A stretch of DNA of 64,000 nt, from NCBI GenBank assembly GCA_026545225.1, contig CM048846.1, positions 13,107,975 to 13,171,974 of the forward strand, in the 5' to 3' direction. The notes under the pieces are model-generated. The model made no database searches. It saw nothing but the letters and a program-made list of their open reading frames with translations, and was not told the origin of the DNA. The position numbers and the translations under genes were made by a program. Source of the stretch: Cornus controversa. Taxonomy: Eukaryota > Streptophyta > Magnoliopsida > Cornales > Cornaceae. How positions within the stretch are numbered: the stretch's first letter is position 1; each line of letters starts with the position of its first letter. Shown here one piece after another: positions 35,643 to 47,198 of the stretch.

Positions 35643-37570
35643 AATAAGGTATATTTTCAAGTCATAATTGTTATTGCTGGCATAAGCTAGCTAAGAAAAT
35701 TGAAGATTGAGTTTAGTAGAATTAAGTTTTTTCGTTCTGATAATAAAAATAAATTTGAAGTGTTTCAATGTCATTTCTTCTACGTCTCGAATTCATATAT
35801 TTCCATATCAATACGCAAATAAAAGATTATGGTTGTAATAGAGCTAAATTTTCAGCTTCCAGTTCAAGCTTGGGCTTGATTATCAAGCTCTACTAATAAA
35901 TTTTGATTCCAATGAGATCAAAATTTTTAAGCAGAGAAAAAATAATTAAACTTGTTCATGAATATCAATCATAAATAGATTGGGGAAATTAGAAGTTACT
36001 AACCCAACACTGCAGCAACGTTGCTGAAATCGAATTTCTTTACGGGTACTTATATGGGTCCACCAAAGAAACCAAACACCAATGTTACCGCCAAAAACAA
36101 CCTTCTTCAGGAAACGGCCTCTCGCTTCTCTTCCCTGCTTCACATCCCTTCCTCACCCACCACCCAAACCACCACCGTCAAAACCTCCACATCTCTCTCT
36201 CCTCGCAGACAAATGCACTTCAATGCACCAACTCAAACAAATCCACGCCCAAATGATCGTCTCTGCCCGCATTCACGACAACTTCGCCGCTAGCCGATTA
36301 CTATCCTTTGCCGCTCTTTCAGATTCCGGTGACCTCAACTATGCTCTCAAGCTTTTTAGCAATACCCAGGACCCCAATTCATTTATGTGGAACACCCTCA
36401 TTAGGGCCCAAGCTAGTGGTCCAAACCCTTCAGAATCTGTGTTTCTTTACGTAAAGATGCGAAGGCTCGGTGTTGTACCAGGTAAACACACTTTCCCTTT
36501 TCTTCTCAAGGCTTGTTCGAATTTGCGATCACTTGAATGTTGTAAACAAGTGCACACCCATGTTTTGAAATTCAGTCTGGAACTGGATTTGCATGTTGTT
36601 AATGGTTTGATTAGGGGTTACTCTAGTACAGACAATTTGGACGATGCCCGCCAGTTGTTCGAAGAAATTCTGGATAGAAATTTGAGTATATGGACAACTA
36701 TGATATGTGGTTATGCTCAAAACTATTGTTCAAATGAAGCTTTATTACTTTTTGATCAAATGATTTTGGATGGGTTTGAGCCCAATGGACCGACTCTGGC
36801 TTCTGTGTTATCTGCTTGTGCTCGATCAGGTTGTTTGGATTTAGGGAGACGGATTCATGTTTTTATGGAACAGAATAGGATTGAGGTGGGAGTGATTCTT
36901 GGGACGGCATTGGTGAACATGTATCTGAAGAATGGAGTAACTTTGATGGCTCAAAAGTGTTTTGATAGCATGCCTGAAAGGAATATTGCAACGTGGAATG
37001 CAATGATTTGTGGTTTGGCTGTTCATGGACATGCTGAAGGAGCACTTGATCTCTTCCGGAAGCTAGAGAGGGAGCAGATTGTGCCAAATGATATCACATT
37101 TGTTGGGGTTTTATCTGCATGTTGCCATGCTGGCTTGCTTGATTTTGGTGGTAAGATTTTTCATTCCATGAGAAGGTTGTATGGCATTGAGCCCAAGATA
37201 GAGCATTATGGGTGTATGGTTGATCTTCTTGGGCGAGGTGGGAGGTTGTTAGAGGCTGAGGTGCTGATAAAAGGAATGACATGGAAAGCCGATGTGGTGA
37301 TTTGGGGAGCTCTGTTGGGGGCTTGTAGGAACCAAGGAGATATTGAGATTGCTGAACGAGTGGTGAAAGAAATTCTTGTTCTTGAACCTCATAATCACGG
37401 AGTTTATGTTGTTTTGTCTAATATGTATGCAGCGGCTGGACGGTGGGAGAATGTTTCAAGACTGAGGAAGGTGATGAAAGAAGGAAACTTGATGAAAACA
37501 CCTGGATGGAGCTTTGTGAATGGTCATAATTAAAGTTGTGTTATATATGTCTCACAAGCCTCATCTGGTT
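35643..37570. repeat. Segmental duplicate: PPR unit 2 (P2)
   Basis: Paralogous to 17566-19446 across the gene and about 0.4 kb of upstream flank. The left junction cuts the LINE fragment. The right junction lies at CATCTGGTT (37570), after which the two loci differ. Confidence 0.85.
36082..37533 (+). CDS. PLS-class PPR protein, E-type, 483 aa
   Basis: Single-exon frame from ATG at 36082. The first 45 residues are basic and rich in Pro and Ser, compatible with an organelle targeting peptide. From MHQLKQIHAQM (about residue 48) onward, L, S and P motifs follow ([103 protein letters not shown]). It ends in an E-motif region (WGALLGACRN, LSNMYAAAGRW, KTPGWSFV) with no DYW domain. E-type PLS proteins usually specify C-to-U RNA editing sites in plastids or mitochondria with a partner deaminase. 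That is a family inference and the target is unknown. ATGs upstream are in other frames. It is one of only two intact ordinary host genes in the window. Confidence 0.88.
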   Translation: MLPPKTTFFRKRPLASLPCFTSLPHPPPKPPPSKPPHLSLLADKCTSMHQLKQIHAQMIVSARIHDNFAASRLLSFAALSDSGDLNYALKLFSNTQDPNSFMWNTLIRAQASGPNPSESVFLYVKMRRLGVVPGKHTFPFLLKACSNLRSLECCKQVHTHVLKFSLELDLHVVNGLIRGYSSTDNLDDARQLFEEILDRNLSIWTTMICGYAQNYCSNEALLLFDQMILDGFEPNGPTLASVLSACARSGCLDLGRRIHVFMEQNRIEVGVILGTALVNMYLKNGVTLMAQKCFDSMPERNIATWNAMICGLAVHGHAEGALDLFRKLEREQIVPNDITFVGVLSACCHAGLLDFGGKIFHSMRRLYGIEPKIEHYGCMVDLLGRGGRLLEAEVLIKGMTWKADVVIWGALLGACRNQGDIEIAERVVKEILVLEPHNHGVYVVLSNMYAAAGRWENVSRLRKVMKEGNLMKTPGWSFVNGHN

Positions 37571-38056
37571 ATCTCGATGAAGATTCAAATACAGATGATA
37601 ATATAGAGATGATTAGGGTCTTGATTAAGTTAACTCTATAATGATCAAATATGTGTTAATATTTTTAATTGTCACTTGTTAAATGACAAATAATAACTAC
37701 TTCTTCTATAAGTTATTAAAGTACTTTTATGTTTTGTTCCTAGTAATTGTGTTTTATTAAAGCTTGCAAGCTTTTATTTAGTTAAATGGTACATTTTTAT
37801 TTTTTAATTATTCATCAAGGTAATCATGATATATCTTATCCAAAGTGAAATCAAAGTACTTAATTTTTTTTCAAAAATTTAATTTTTTAACAATATTTTC
37901 TTTTATAATGAGTACATATTTTGTACGAATTTTATCTCTAAAATTATGTTTGTCAACACTTTATTATATTTTATTTTAATCAACAAATGTGTTTTCATAA
38001 ATTTTTAGGTCATTGGAGATTTTTACTCAAAAGAAGATTATTTTAGCAAATAAAGA
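37571..38056. other. AT-rich spacer, nothing recognised
   Basis: Lies between PPR unit 2 and the first nested retrotransposon LTR. Poly-T and poly-A runs, no gene. Confidence 0.4.
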
Positions 38057-41000
38057 TGTGAAAGACCCATTTGTGCATGCTTCACTGTTCAGATCATAAC
38101 TCTCAGCTTAATCATCGGAATAATGCAAGCCTGGACTTTTTGGAAACCCAATTCATAGAGAAACATTTTTATATTTTACGAGAAAGTCTAAATTCGGACA
38201 TTTAAGGGGTCAAAATGCCGTAACAAGTCAGTGGCAGAAATCTGGGCGAATTTGATGTTGCATATATTTCTTAACTTTCATCAACCTACATTAAGACCCA
38301 CCTCAAATGTGGAGTAATGGATTAAGACTAAATTGCCTAAAGTCCAAGTCCACTTGAACTAGATCAAATGATAATTATTACCCAAGATTTGTCCCTAGAG
38401 GGGGGGTGAATAGGGACAATAGGCAAACGATGAAACTTTTTCGATTGAGCTCATTTTGACAAAAGTAGGCTTGTTTGGACTTTTGTCAATCACTTGAGAA
38501 ACTTATGTATTCAACAAGTGGGAATGAGAATGTTCTACCTATCATGCACTTAAATGATCAAGTGGATGTGACAAAAGAAATGTTCATGAAAGTGCAACGT
38601 ATCATGCTTGTAGTGTGTGGAAATGTTGATTGTGTGTTTAATCAAAACCATGATATGCAAATTGATTGACAAAAAGGTGATCAAAAAAATACTCAATCAA
38701 TTTATAATACAATCAATTCCACAACTCAACCAATATACTCCAAGCATACATCCCATCCTCCTCATATGAAGTATTTAAATAACATTCATTAAATAAACAG
38801 TTATAAAACAAATGCTAACAAAATAAAGGAGAAAACCTATCAAAAGGGTACTTGAGCAATTATCTATGAATATGATGTAAAGAATAAAACTCACATAGAC
38901 AATTAATCAAGCACTTGGAGTGCTACTCATTCATTCATAAAATGGTTTATTGGATAATGAATGAAATGAGCTAAGTAAGTATATGTCTACCAATGCTAAA
39001 ATGGAATTAAAGCTCATAGAGACATTTTGTCAAACATATGGTGTGCAACTTAATTGGAGATGAAAAATCAAATAAGTACTCAATCAATCAACATACTCCA
39101 AGCATTCATATATAAAGCATAATGAAGTTAAATATATAAAATGCTATTAAGTAAAGGAGTTAAAGGTTAGAGAAATGCAAACCAAGCAACACCACGATAT
39201 TTACATGGTTCGGCAACTCCGGCCTACGTCCATGCCTCAAGAGCTCATCTTGAGGTATCCACTATGAAGCTTCCCTTAAGGGTGGAAAGCAAACCTCTAC
39301 AATTGCCAAGTCCAACACTTGGTCTTCTTTGCTCCGGTGAACACTTCACCAAGACTTTATTGCCAAGCGCATAACTTGGTCTTCCATTCACTTTTGATGG
39401 CTCAAGTGAGAACCTTTACAAGCTTCCATGAAGCAATCCCTTTTTGCCAAGAGCACATCTTGGACTTCCTCTCAAATAGGATGAATAGGAGTTTGAGTAC
39501 AATAGAAAATATCCCTCAATGGATAGATACACAAATGATAGCTCACAAACCTAGAGTTATAATTGATGAATCAATATGAAAGCTCAACTCTAGATGAATA
39601 TGAAAGATGAACAATAGATATGCAATGTAAGTTCACTCTTTCTCTTTTTCTTACAAGAGAGTTTCTACCAATTGATATGAGATGAAGGATTCATGGTAGA
39701 ACTCACTCACAATATGTATAAACTAAATGCACAAGGTGAGTTTCTCTCTTGGTCTCTTCTCTCTCTCAGCTAAAAACAGCCTCAAACACATATATATAGA
39801 GTCTTTGAAAAAATATAGCTGTTGGAGGGTAGTTGTGAGCATTAAATGCACCAAACTAGCCGTTAGATTCAGATCCAGCAACTTTCAATCGGCTGAAAAT
39901 GATGTTTCAGTCAGCTGAAAATAATGTTTCAATCATTCAAACTTACTGTTACTTTCAGTCGCCTGAAAGTGCATTTTCAGTCGGCTGAAACTGCATTTTC
40001 AGTCGGCTGAAAGTGCATTTTCAGCAAGCTGAAACTCAACTTTCAGCAAGCTCAAACTGGGTTTGAAGTTCATTGACTAAATGAGAATATTGAGTATTTA
40101 AGATATTTCCAATTGGAGATCATCTCAATATTACATAAGGCTTTTTATGATTTAAACATATAAGTTCAAAGCCTTATTGCTCTAATTCCTAGAGACCATT
40201 CCAAATGATATGATTGAAATACATGGTCCTAGTTATGACTTAATAATTAAGTTCTTCCAAAGCTTATGAAAGCTTGAACTAACTCAACCTTTAGAAAAGG
40301 CCTCATGATTCTATAAATGAAGTTCATGGCCTATTGTTTATACTCTAAGGACTTATGAATGATATGAATTATATGCATTGGTCCTAGAGCTTTCATGTGA
40401 GTGCATCAAAGTAACTTTACAATAAATATAAGCACTCACCCAAGACTATCCTACCCAAGTCTTTTGATCTTCAAATCTTTAAGCTCTTGGGTTCCTTCAT
40501 CATGTGGCTTCACTTCAATTTCGCCATTGATCTTTGATTATTGATCTTTGAGCTCTATGATCATGTGGCTTCATATATCTTCTTGTAAGTTCCTTTGAAA
40601 TCCAAAGCCTTTAAGATACTTGAGATAATTTGATACCTTGTAAATTATACACTCAAGTAAACTTATTAGATCTACACTACAATAGATTGTTATCATCAAA
40701 ATCACTCAAATAACCTTTGGTTGAAACCTTGAGGTCAACAATAATTATAATAATTATCTTAATGATATATGTGTGTGTGTACATACACACACACACACAC
40801 AATATATATATATATTTAAATAATTATTATAAATATTAAATATATTAATATGATAATTATCAAGGTCAAGTCAAATTAAAATTCTATCCCTTCAGTGAGC
40901 TTATAAATAGAAGTGGAGGAGTGAAGGTTGAGGGAGAACCAGTGGAGCTAAGGAAGAAAACCAGTGGAGGCCAAGGAAGAGAAGAGAGAGATAATCCGGA

Positions 41001-41715
41001 TTTTATTTCATTATGTCTTTTATATTTTTGTTATTTTCTTCTACTATGTGTAACTAAACCCCTCAACTAAGGTTGAAGAGGAAACCATCATTAATGAAAT
41101 AAAGTTATTTTGTTCATTTATTTATTCCCATGTGTATGATTTAAATGCTTATGATTTTTACTTCTTGTGATTAATTATTTTAGATTTTTTTCACCATTTA
41201 TATCATGTATTTGTGGTAGTTAGAATTTAGTATAATTAATCAAAGCTTGGTTTTGTATTTCTTAAAAGTGAAAATCTTTGATCTTATGTTTTTCATTAAA
41301 CTGAATACATAAAATGCTTAGAATTTCACATTATTTAAGCGAAGGAAAATCTACCTTTTAATATATTTTTATAATGTTTTGTTGTTAAATTTTGAGTAAG
41401 CAATAGATTGATTTCTTAATTGCTACTCTAAATTTGGGAATTAGTAAATGAATATTAGAAGCTTTATGAATTTAATGGTGGTGGAATCCGACACCTTAGT
41501 AATATGCTCTATTTGATTTCAATTGTGTTATTTTAATTGCATGTTTTGTTTAAACTCTCAAATAAAACTTTGTTCAACTAGATTAGTTTTAAATTACTTT
41601 TAATTTGTATTAGTTTTTTTTCTCAAAACATTCTCTTGGTTCGACCTCGTTCTTGCCGATCTATACTTTAACAGATTCGTACACTTGTGAGTTATAAAAT
41701 TTTAAAACAATAACA
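38057..41715 (+). repeat. 5' LTR of an Athila/Tat-like Ty3/gypsy element, interrupted
   Basis: It probably starts TGTGAAAGACCC (38053-38057) and ends AACAATAACA just before a gypsy PBS. A Sirevirus solo LTR (38376-40740) splits it, leaving about 1.3 kb of true LTR. TTATAAATAG near 40903 is a good TATA box. The section 40963-41523 is repeated in inverted orientation at 45269-45837. The start is approximate. No gag or pol of this element follows, so it is truncated or a non-coding derivative. Confidence 0.65.
38376..40740 (-). mobile_element. Sirevirus solo LTR (2365 bp) with target duplication
   Basis: On the minus strand it starts TGTTGACCTCAAGG (40740) and ends CTTGGGTAATA (38376). Both ends resemble the LTR at 5541-7024 (TGTTGACCCAAAG, CTTGGGTAACA), including the following GATTTTGATGATAACAA-type block. 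ATAAT flanks both sides (38371-38375, 40741-40745). There is no internal domain, so it is a solo LTR from intra-element recombination. TTTCAGTCGGCTGAAA-type palindromes (39880-40060) lie upstream of a TATATATA box (about 39790) in LTR orientation. It contains short ORFs without significance. Confidence 0.9.
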
Positions 41716-41720
41716 CGTTA

Positions 41721-41740
41721 TTGGCGCCGTTGGCGGGGAA
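41721..41740 (+). promoter_or_regulatory. Ty3/gypsy primer binding site
   Basis: TTGGCGCCGTTGGCGGGGAA lies five bases after the LTR end. The motif TGGCGCCGTTG-CGGGGA is the usual PBS region of Athila and Tat-type plant elements. Confidence 0.8.
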
Positions 41741-42460
41741 TCGAAACGAGAAACTAATTAAATTTAGGTTGATTTAATTCTTCTACTAGTTATAGTTTAG
41801 TTTTATTTATTATTATTATCAAAAAAAAATTTTCTTTCTTATTATTTTATTTTTTCTCCTTCTGAATCTTTCTTATTATTTTTAGAATAGTTTACTATTT
41901 GCATTTTTTTTATTAAAAAAAGTCTATTTTTAAGATTGTAACAACTTACTGGTTTGTTGCCTAAATCAATTTCCTTTCTTTCTTTCACAGAATCTCTTTG
42001 TAACCTCTTAATAGTATCATTCCCTTGTATGCACTTTTCCTTATTTTCTTTTTTTGTTTTCATTTTTTTACGTGTGTGTGAACCTCTCTCACGTCACTGT
42101 TTACCATAGCCCAATACTTTTCACAGAAAAATAATAACTTGTTAGAGTTAAATTTAGTTTTTGATTTATTTTGATACTTCTTGAATTCTATAGGTGGTAT
42201 TGTTAAAAATTGCCTTTTTTGTATTTTCTAGGGCACTACTTCGGAATCCTAAGTACATTTTTTTTTCTTTCGTATCTATATATTTTTTATTTTAGATTAG
42301 GATAACATAATTTTTTTTTTATTTAGGTTGATAACTTTTGCATGAGAACTCTAGGATACAATAATTTAGAAATAATTCCAGGTTCACACTTTCTTTGAGT
42401 TATTTTTTAATTTATTTTATTTTATTTTACTTATTTATTTATTTATGTTCTTCTTCTTTA
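41741..42460. other. Leader of the gypsy element, non-coding
   Basis: T-rich sequence after the PBS with no gag reading frame. It looks like untranslated leader or a decayed interior. Confidence 0.4.
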
Positions 42461-42739
42461 AAAAAAAAGGGTAAATATCACTGACACCCCTGTGATTTGG
42501 ACTAATTTCACACGGAGAGAAAGTTTGATTAAAGTACTGCATAAACCTAAACGTTTTGCACCGTCTATCAAAGAGACCACAATCCGTATATAGGTAGGCC
42601 AGACACCATGCAAAAAGACTTTTATGCCCTTTGATTTTGTCAAATAACCAATTTAACTTTTAAAATTACATAAAAAGACCAAAATACCCTAACTCTTTTT
42701 TATTTTCTTTTTCCCCTCTCTGTCCATCAAGCGACGGCC

Positions 42740-42775
<36 letters not shown>

Positions 42776-44200
42776 TTTTTGTGTGTTCGTGTTTTTTTTT
42801 TCTTTGTGGTTTCTTTCGGCACTATCAACCGAAGTTCCATGCATCATCTTCTATGGAAGACAATCACCAAACAGACTCAATTTCACTTCTTTAAAACTCT
42901 GATGTCGAAGACCCAGCTGAGCCTCACCAATCACCACCTTTTTCACCTACTCCAAGCTGAAAGACCCACTTCACTATGAAGCCTATCGACCCCACTGCAC
43001 AAGTAGAGCACAATGCACGACCACCATGCGAAGCTCTACTCCAACGTGGAAGACCTATCTCAGCCCCACTGTCGAAGCTAACAACCATCATCCAGTGCCA
43101 AGCACCACCACTATGGCCATGCATGCACAAACCACAATCTCCAATATATTCTCTTACTTCAAAAGCAAACCTTACCATATGCATAATAACACACCCAAGA
43201 AGACCCATTATGCAGTATGATATGGGTGACAAGAAGTTGTTGAGTGAGAGCATAAAAGAATAATTTTCAATAGAAGGATTGAAGAGAGAGACCCCTTTTG
43301 GCCGAAAGCCTCACCATAGAAGCTTCGACAGCATACACCATCGACCAAGGCCATCACTCATTAGCCATTGAACTGCATAGCCGAAGCTTGACAATCAAGC
43401 ATCCAAAGCTACCCACCACCATCATCTTCACCGACCAGCTGAGTTTCCATCTTTAACCACAATAACACAACATTCCACCACCTTCACGAAACACCACCGT
43501 CTGGGTCCTCTCTGTAGAAGCTCAAAACTATCATCTATGGCTTCCACCGTCACCGGAGAAGACCCATCTTCAACAACCCGAATTACCCACGACCACTGTC
43601 AAACCACCAAATACCACCAACATCTCTCTATCATTGAAGCGCTCGATTTAAGTTATGACATACAACATTATGCTCTCTCTAATTACTTTGCTAACTTGAC
43701 TAAATTGTGAAGGTAATTAAATTTAGTTCAAATGTAATAGGTAAAAGAACTACTCAATACCTTAACCAGAAAAATTTAACAAACTATTCATCAAAATAAT
43801 ATCATATCCCACAGTTGCGCGATGGTGGCATTAGATTAGCAATTTAATTGTGGTCATGAATGATGTTGAACAGTAAGGTTTGTTTGTTGATGTTTGTGCA
43901 TTAGGTTAGAGAGAGAAGAAGAAGTGAGTTTTCAGAGAGAAGATCTTGGGTTTGGCTCTTTGAGGGTCATGAATGGTGTTATAGAAGATTTTCGCTAGGC
44001 GGTGGTTGGCATTTGCTGGGTTTCGACTAATGGTTATTGGCCTGCAGAATTTTGGGTTTTTGGCGACAATTTTGGTTTCAGATGGATTGGGTTTTGTAAC
44101 GTATCTTTTTGCAATTGGCAATCTTCAGTGTCAAAATCAAACATGATCGAGTTATATTATTTAAGTTATATTTCTATCATTAATTATGTAATTAAAGTCT
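42461..44200. other. Unclassified, probably transposon-derived sequence
   Basis: It begins GGGTAAATATCACTGACACCCC, a style seen at ends of plant DNA transposons. An (AT)n run lies at 42743-42774, then a C/A-rich stretch to about 43640 and a segment with GAGAGAGAAGAAG at about 43910. No partner terminus, no target duplication and no convincing gene were found. Short ORFs on both strands (about 42924-43263) have no recognised motif. Confidence 0.3.
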
Positions 44201-44205
44201 CAGAG

Positions 44206-46620
44206 TGAGCATGAAGTTCCACACCAACCATGCAAGGTTTCGTCAAAAAATAAAACTAGAATCTTCAGGAAAAGCTGTCAATGGTCTAAATAAGAATTCG
44301 ATTTATTAAAATTTTGAGATGGTTCCAAATCTATGAGGATATCGTTGATCACAAATAAAAGTCACGTAATCCAGGTAAAATGGTGAGAACACATATATTT
44401 CAAACTGGGAGGTTCTGACTTTAAAAAGAGGGGCTTTAAAGTAATTTGATAAAAATTTCAAGGCTGGACCGGTCCAAGAGGTCTCAGCAACTCCTGTTGA
44501 GTTTGTTACAGGAGTTGGACGTGTCCAAGTGAAGCTCGAACCGGTCCAACTTATCTGGTCTGCGAAATTTAATTAGTTTTGTCCTATTTTGACCTGGAAT
44601 TGACCTAGAACTTTCCTAAAACGTGGGGACTTATTTTCTATTGGTTTTTAACTTGTTTGTCAAAAAAAATTAAGATTTTTAATCTCTATAAAACCTCATA
44701 TGATTTCTCTCTCAGTGTGCTTTCACAAAGCTTTCAAATATACATCAAACTCAGAATTTCTAGGGAGAGAAAACATTAAGATATTTTTCTGAGCAAAGAA
44801 TTTTTTTCTCAATTCTTCATTTATATTTTTGAGAGCACACACATATTTACTTAGTGATTTAGGGTGTCTCTATTTGCTTGATCAACTATTCAAAGACTGC
44901 ATTGAAGATTTTTTTGTGATCAATTTACTGGATTGGTTTCTTCTACAATTGTTTGTTGGTGAGGAAGGAGAAGAAGATCAAGCTATGAAGGGGACAAAAT
45001 ACTTGCTGAGTTTTCATGTTCTTCCAATTACCCTTCTGATAGAATTTTGACATTAGTCGGGAATCTACAGTAGTTAGACGAGGTAATCGCAATTGTAAGC
45101 CTGATGTGTTCCACATTAGAGTTCTTGTTAGAATGGAGTGAGTGTGAGTTTGGGACAGAATCTATTGTACTTTGCTTCAACGAAAGTGGATTTGCTCAAG
45201 GCTACAAAGCCTCACTCGTGATTTTTTTTTTCAATCTGGGTTTTTCACATATATCTGGTGCATTGACTATTGAAATCAAACAGAGAAAATAACTAAGGTT
45301 TCGGATTCCACCACCATTAAATCCATGAAGTTTCTAATATTCATTTATTAATTCCCAAATTTGGAGTAGCAATCAAGAAATCAATCTATTGCTTACTCAA
45401 GATTTAACAATAAAGCACTATGAAAAATATATTAAAAAGGTAGATTTTCCTTCGCTTTACTAGTGTAAAATTCTAAGCATCCTATGTATCCAATTTAATG
45501 AAAAATACAAGATCAAAGATTATCACTTTTAAGAAATACAAACCCAAGCTTAGATTAATTATAATACTTTCTAACTACCACATATACATGATATAGATGG
45601 TGAAAGAATTATAAAATAATTAATCACAAGAAGCAAAAATCATAAGCAATTAAATCACACACATGGGAATCAATTAATGAACAAAAGAACTTCACTTCAT
45701 TAATGGAGGTTTCTTCCTCAACCCTAGTTGAGGAGTTTAGTTACATACAGTAGAAGAAGAAGATAACAAAATAATAAAAGACATAATGAATAAATAAAAC
45801 CCGGATTGTCTCTGTCTTCTCTGCCCTGGCCTCCACTTCTTTTCTCCCCTCAAAATAGTTTTCAATTCACCTCTTTATACCCCAAGAGAATACATAAAGT
45901 CCTAATCCAATTAGGAGATAAATAGGGTTTTCCCGCAGCCCTAAATAGGTAGATTTTTTTACTGACTTTCGGTTCAAGTTTTGACCCAGTAGAAGTCCGA
46001 TTCACGAAATTTTCGTGAAATACAAAAGTGTCCAGAATCAAATTTTATTTAACCCACTCGAGAATTAAGTCGAATTGATGCTTAGAAATAAAACTTTAGG
46101 TCCACTTTTCAAAATGGGATTAAAACTGGATTAAGTGCAGAATTGGGCTTTAAGCCCATAATCTCCTTAAGCAGTTATAATTCTTTTGAACCTCTTCCTT
46201 GGGCTGATTTGAGTTGAAATATGGAGTTGAATGAACCCATTAGATGTAGGCTTCATATAACCTTCTTGGATATCATCTTTAAAAACCCAAAATCATGATT
46301 TTATTTGAAATAATCATTAATGCCCTGAAAAAGACAGAAAATACAAAAACAGAGTAAAATCACATATAAATTATCACTAAGAGAATAAAATATATAAATT
46401 AAGAGGTTAGAATGCGTAACATTCAACGCCGATCACATTGGTTTACTTTATTTTACTGCACTTTATTTATTTGCTTGCTTTGTGGCCGGATTGCTTAGAA
46501 TTTTAATTGGACTTAAAATTGAATAATCTGAAAGATTAAACAAAAAGCGAGTAAACCTAATTACCCCCCTCTAGATTTTAAATCTAACTTTCTCAGCCGC
46601 TTCCGCACTGCACAACTCAT
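44206..46620 (+). repeat. 5' LTR of a second copia (Sirevirus-like) element, interrupted
   Basis: It ends GCACAACTCA just before a TATCAGAGCA PBS and gag. A CTATAAAACCTC TATA box lies near 44686. GGACCGGTCC-type palindromes at about 44466 and 44547 lie upstream. Removing the gypsy LTR at 45266-46435 joins the two halves smoothly at CATTG. The start (TGAGCATGAAG, 44206) is a guess. Confidence 0.6.
45266..46435 (-). mobile_element. Gypsy-type LTR inserted in the copia LTR (minus orientation)
   Basis: CATTG flanks both sides (45261-45265, 46436-46440). On the minus strand it starts TGATCGGCGTTG, has a TATAAAG box near 45880, and shares 45269-45837 with 40963-41523 in inverted orientation. The minus-strand 3' end (TTTCAATAGT) lacks the usual CA, so it may be slightly truncated. 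There is no coding sequence. Confidence 0.6.
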
Positions 46621-46622
46621 AA

Positions 46623-46638
46623 TTAGTATCAGAGCAGT
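46623..46638 (+). promoter_or_regulatory. Copia primer binding site
   Basis: ATTAGTATCAGAGCAG follows the LTR end by two bases. TATCAGAGCA matches the initiator-Met tRNA complement used by copia elements. Confidence 0.8.
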
Positions 46639-46712
46639 GTTCTCTAATTTGTGAGTAGTTCCTTGCGAAATATTTTTAAAATCAAAATTTATTTTTATTT
46701 TCAAAAATCATA

Positions 46713-47198
46713 ATGAAATCTAGTATGAAAGAGGGTAGATCGATTCAGCGAACTCTTTTATTTGATGGTTCAAATTATACTTTTTGGAAGTCTCGCATAA
46801 AAGTCTTTCTCAAATCTCAAAGTGAGAGAGTTTGGATGGTTATTGAGAATGGCTATAAAATTCGTACCATTACCACTGGTATTGGTGATGCAGTTGTGAC
46901 TATAGACAAGGATAAAGTAACATGGTCTAATGCTGAGCATGAAGATGTTAATAATAACAATAAGGGTTTATATGCAATATTCAATTCTGTTGTTCCTTCT
47001 GTATTTGCTAGAATCTCTACTTGTTCCACTTTAAAAGAAGCATGAGATATTTTACAAGTAACTCATGAGGGTACCACCAAGGTAATAAAATCAAAGTTAC
47101 AAATGTTAGCTACTAAATTTGAAACAATTAGAATGGATGAAGATGAGATATTTTCTGATTATGCATTTATCAAAATTTCTTATTATCATGAAAAATTA
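46713..47198 (+). pseudogene. Copia gag N-terminal fragment
   Basis: MKSSMKEGRSIQRT, then LFDGSNYTFWKSRIKVFL and VWMVIENGY, match the N-terminal gag domain of plant copia elements (DUF4219/UBN2 type). A TGA at about 47043 interrupts it. The frame continues as LQVTHEGT, KLQMLATKFE and DEDEIFSDY to about 47198, where MADS unit 3 begins. The remaining gag and pol are absent. Confidence 0.85.

Noticed and set aside
42461..42482. Terminal inverted repeat of a DNA transposon (GGGTAAATATCACTGACACCCC)
   Set aside because: The start looks typical, but no inverted partner or target duplication was found down to 44200, so it is kept as unclassified.
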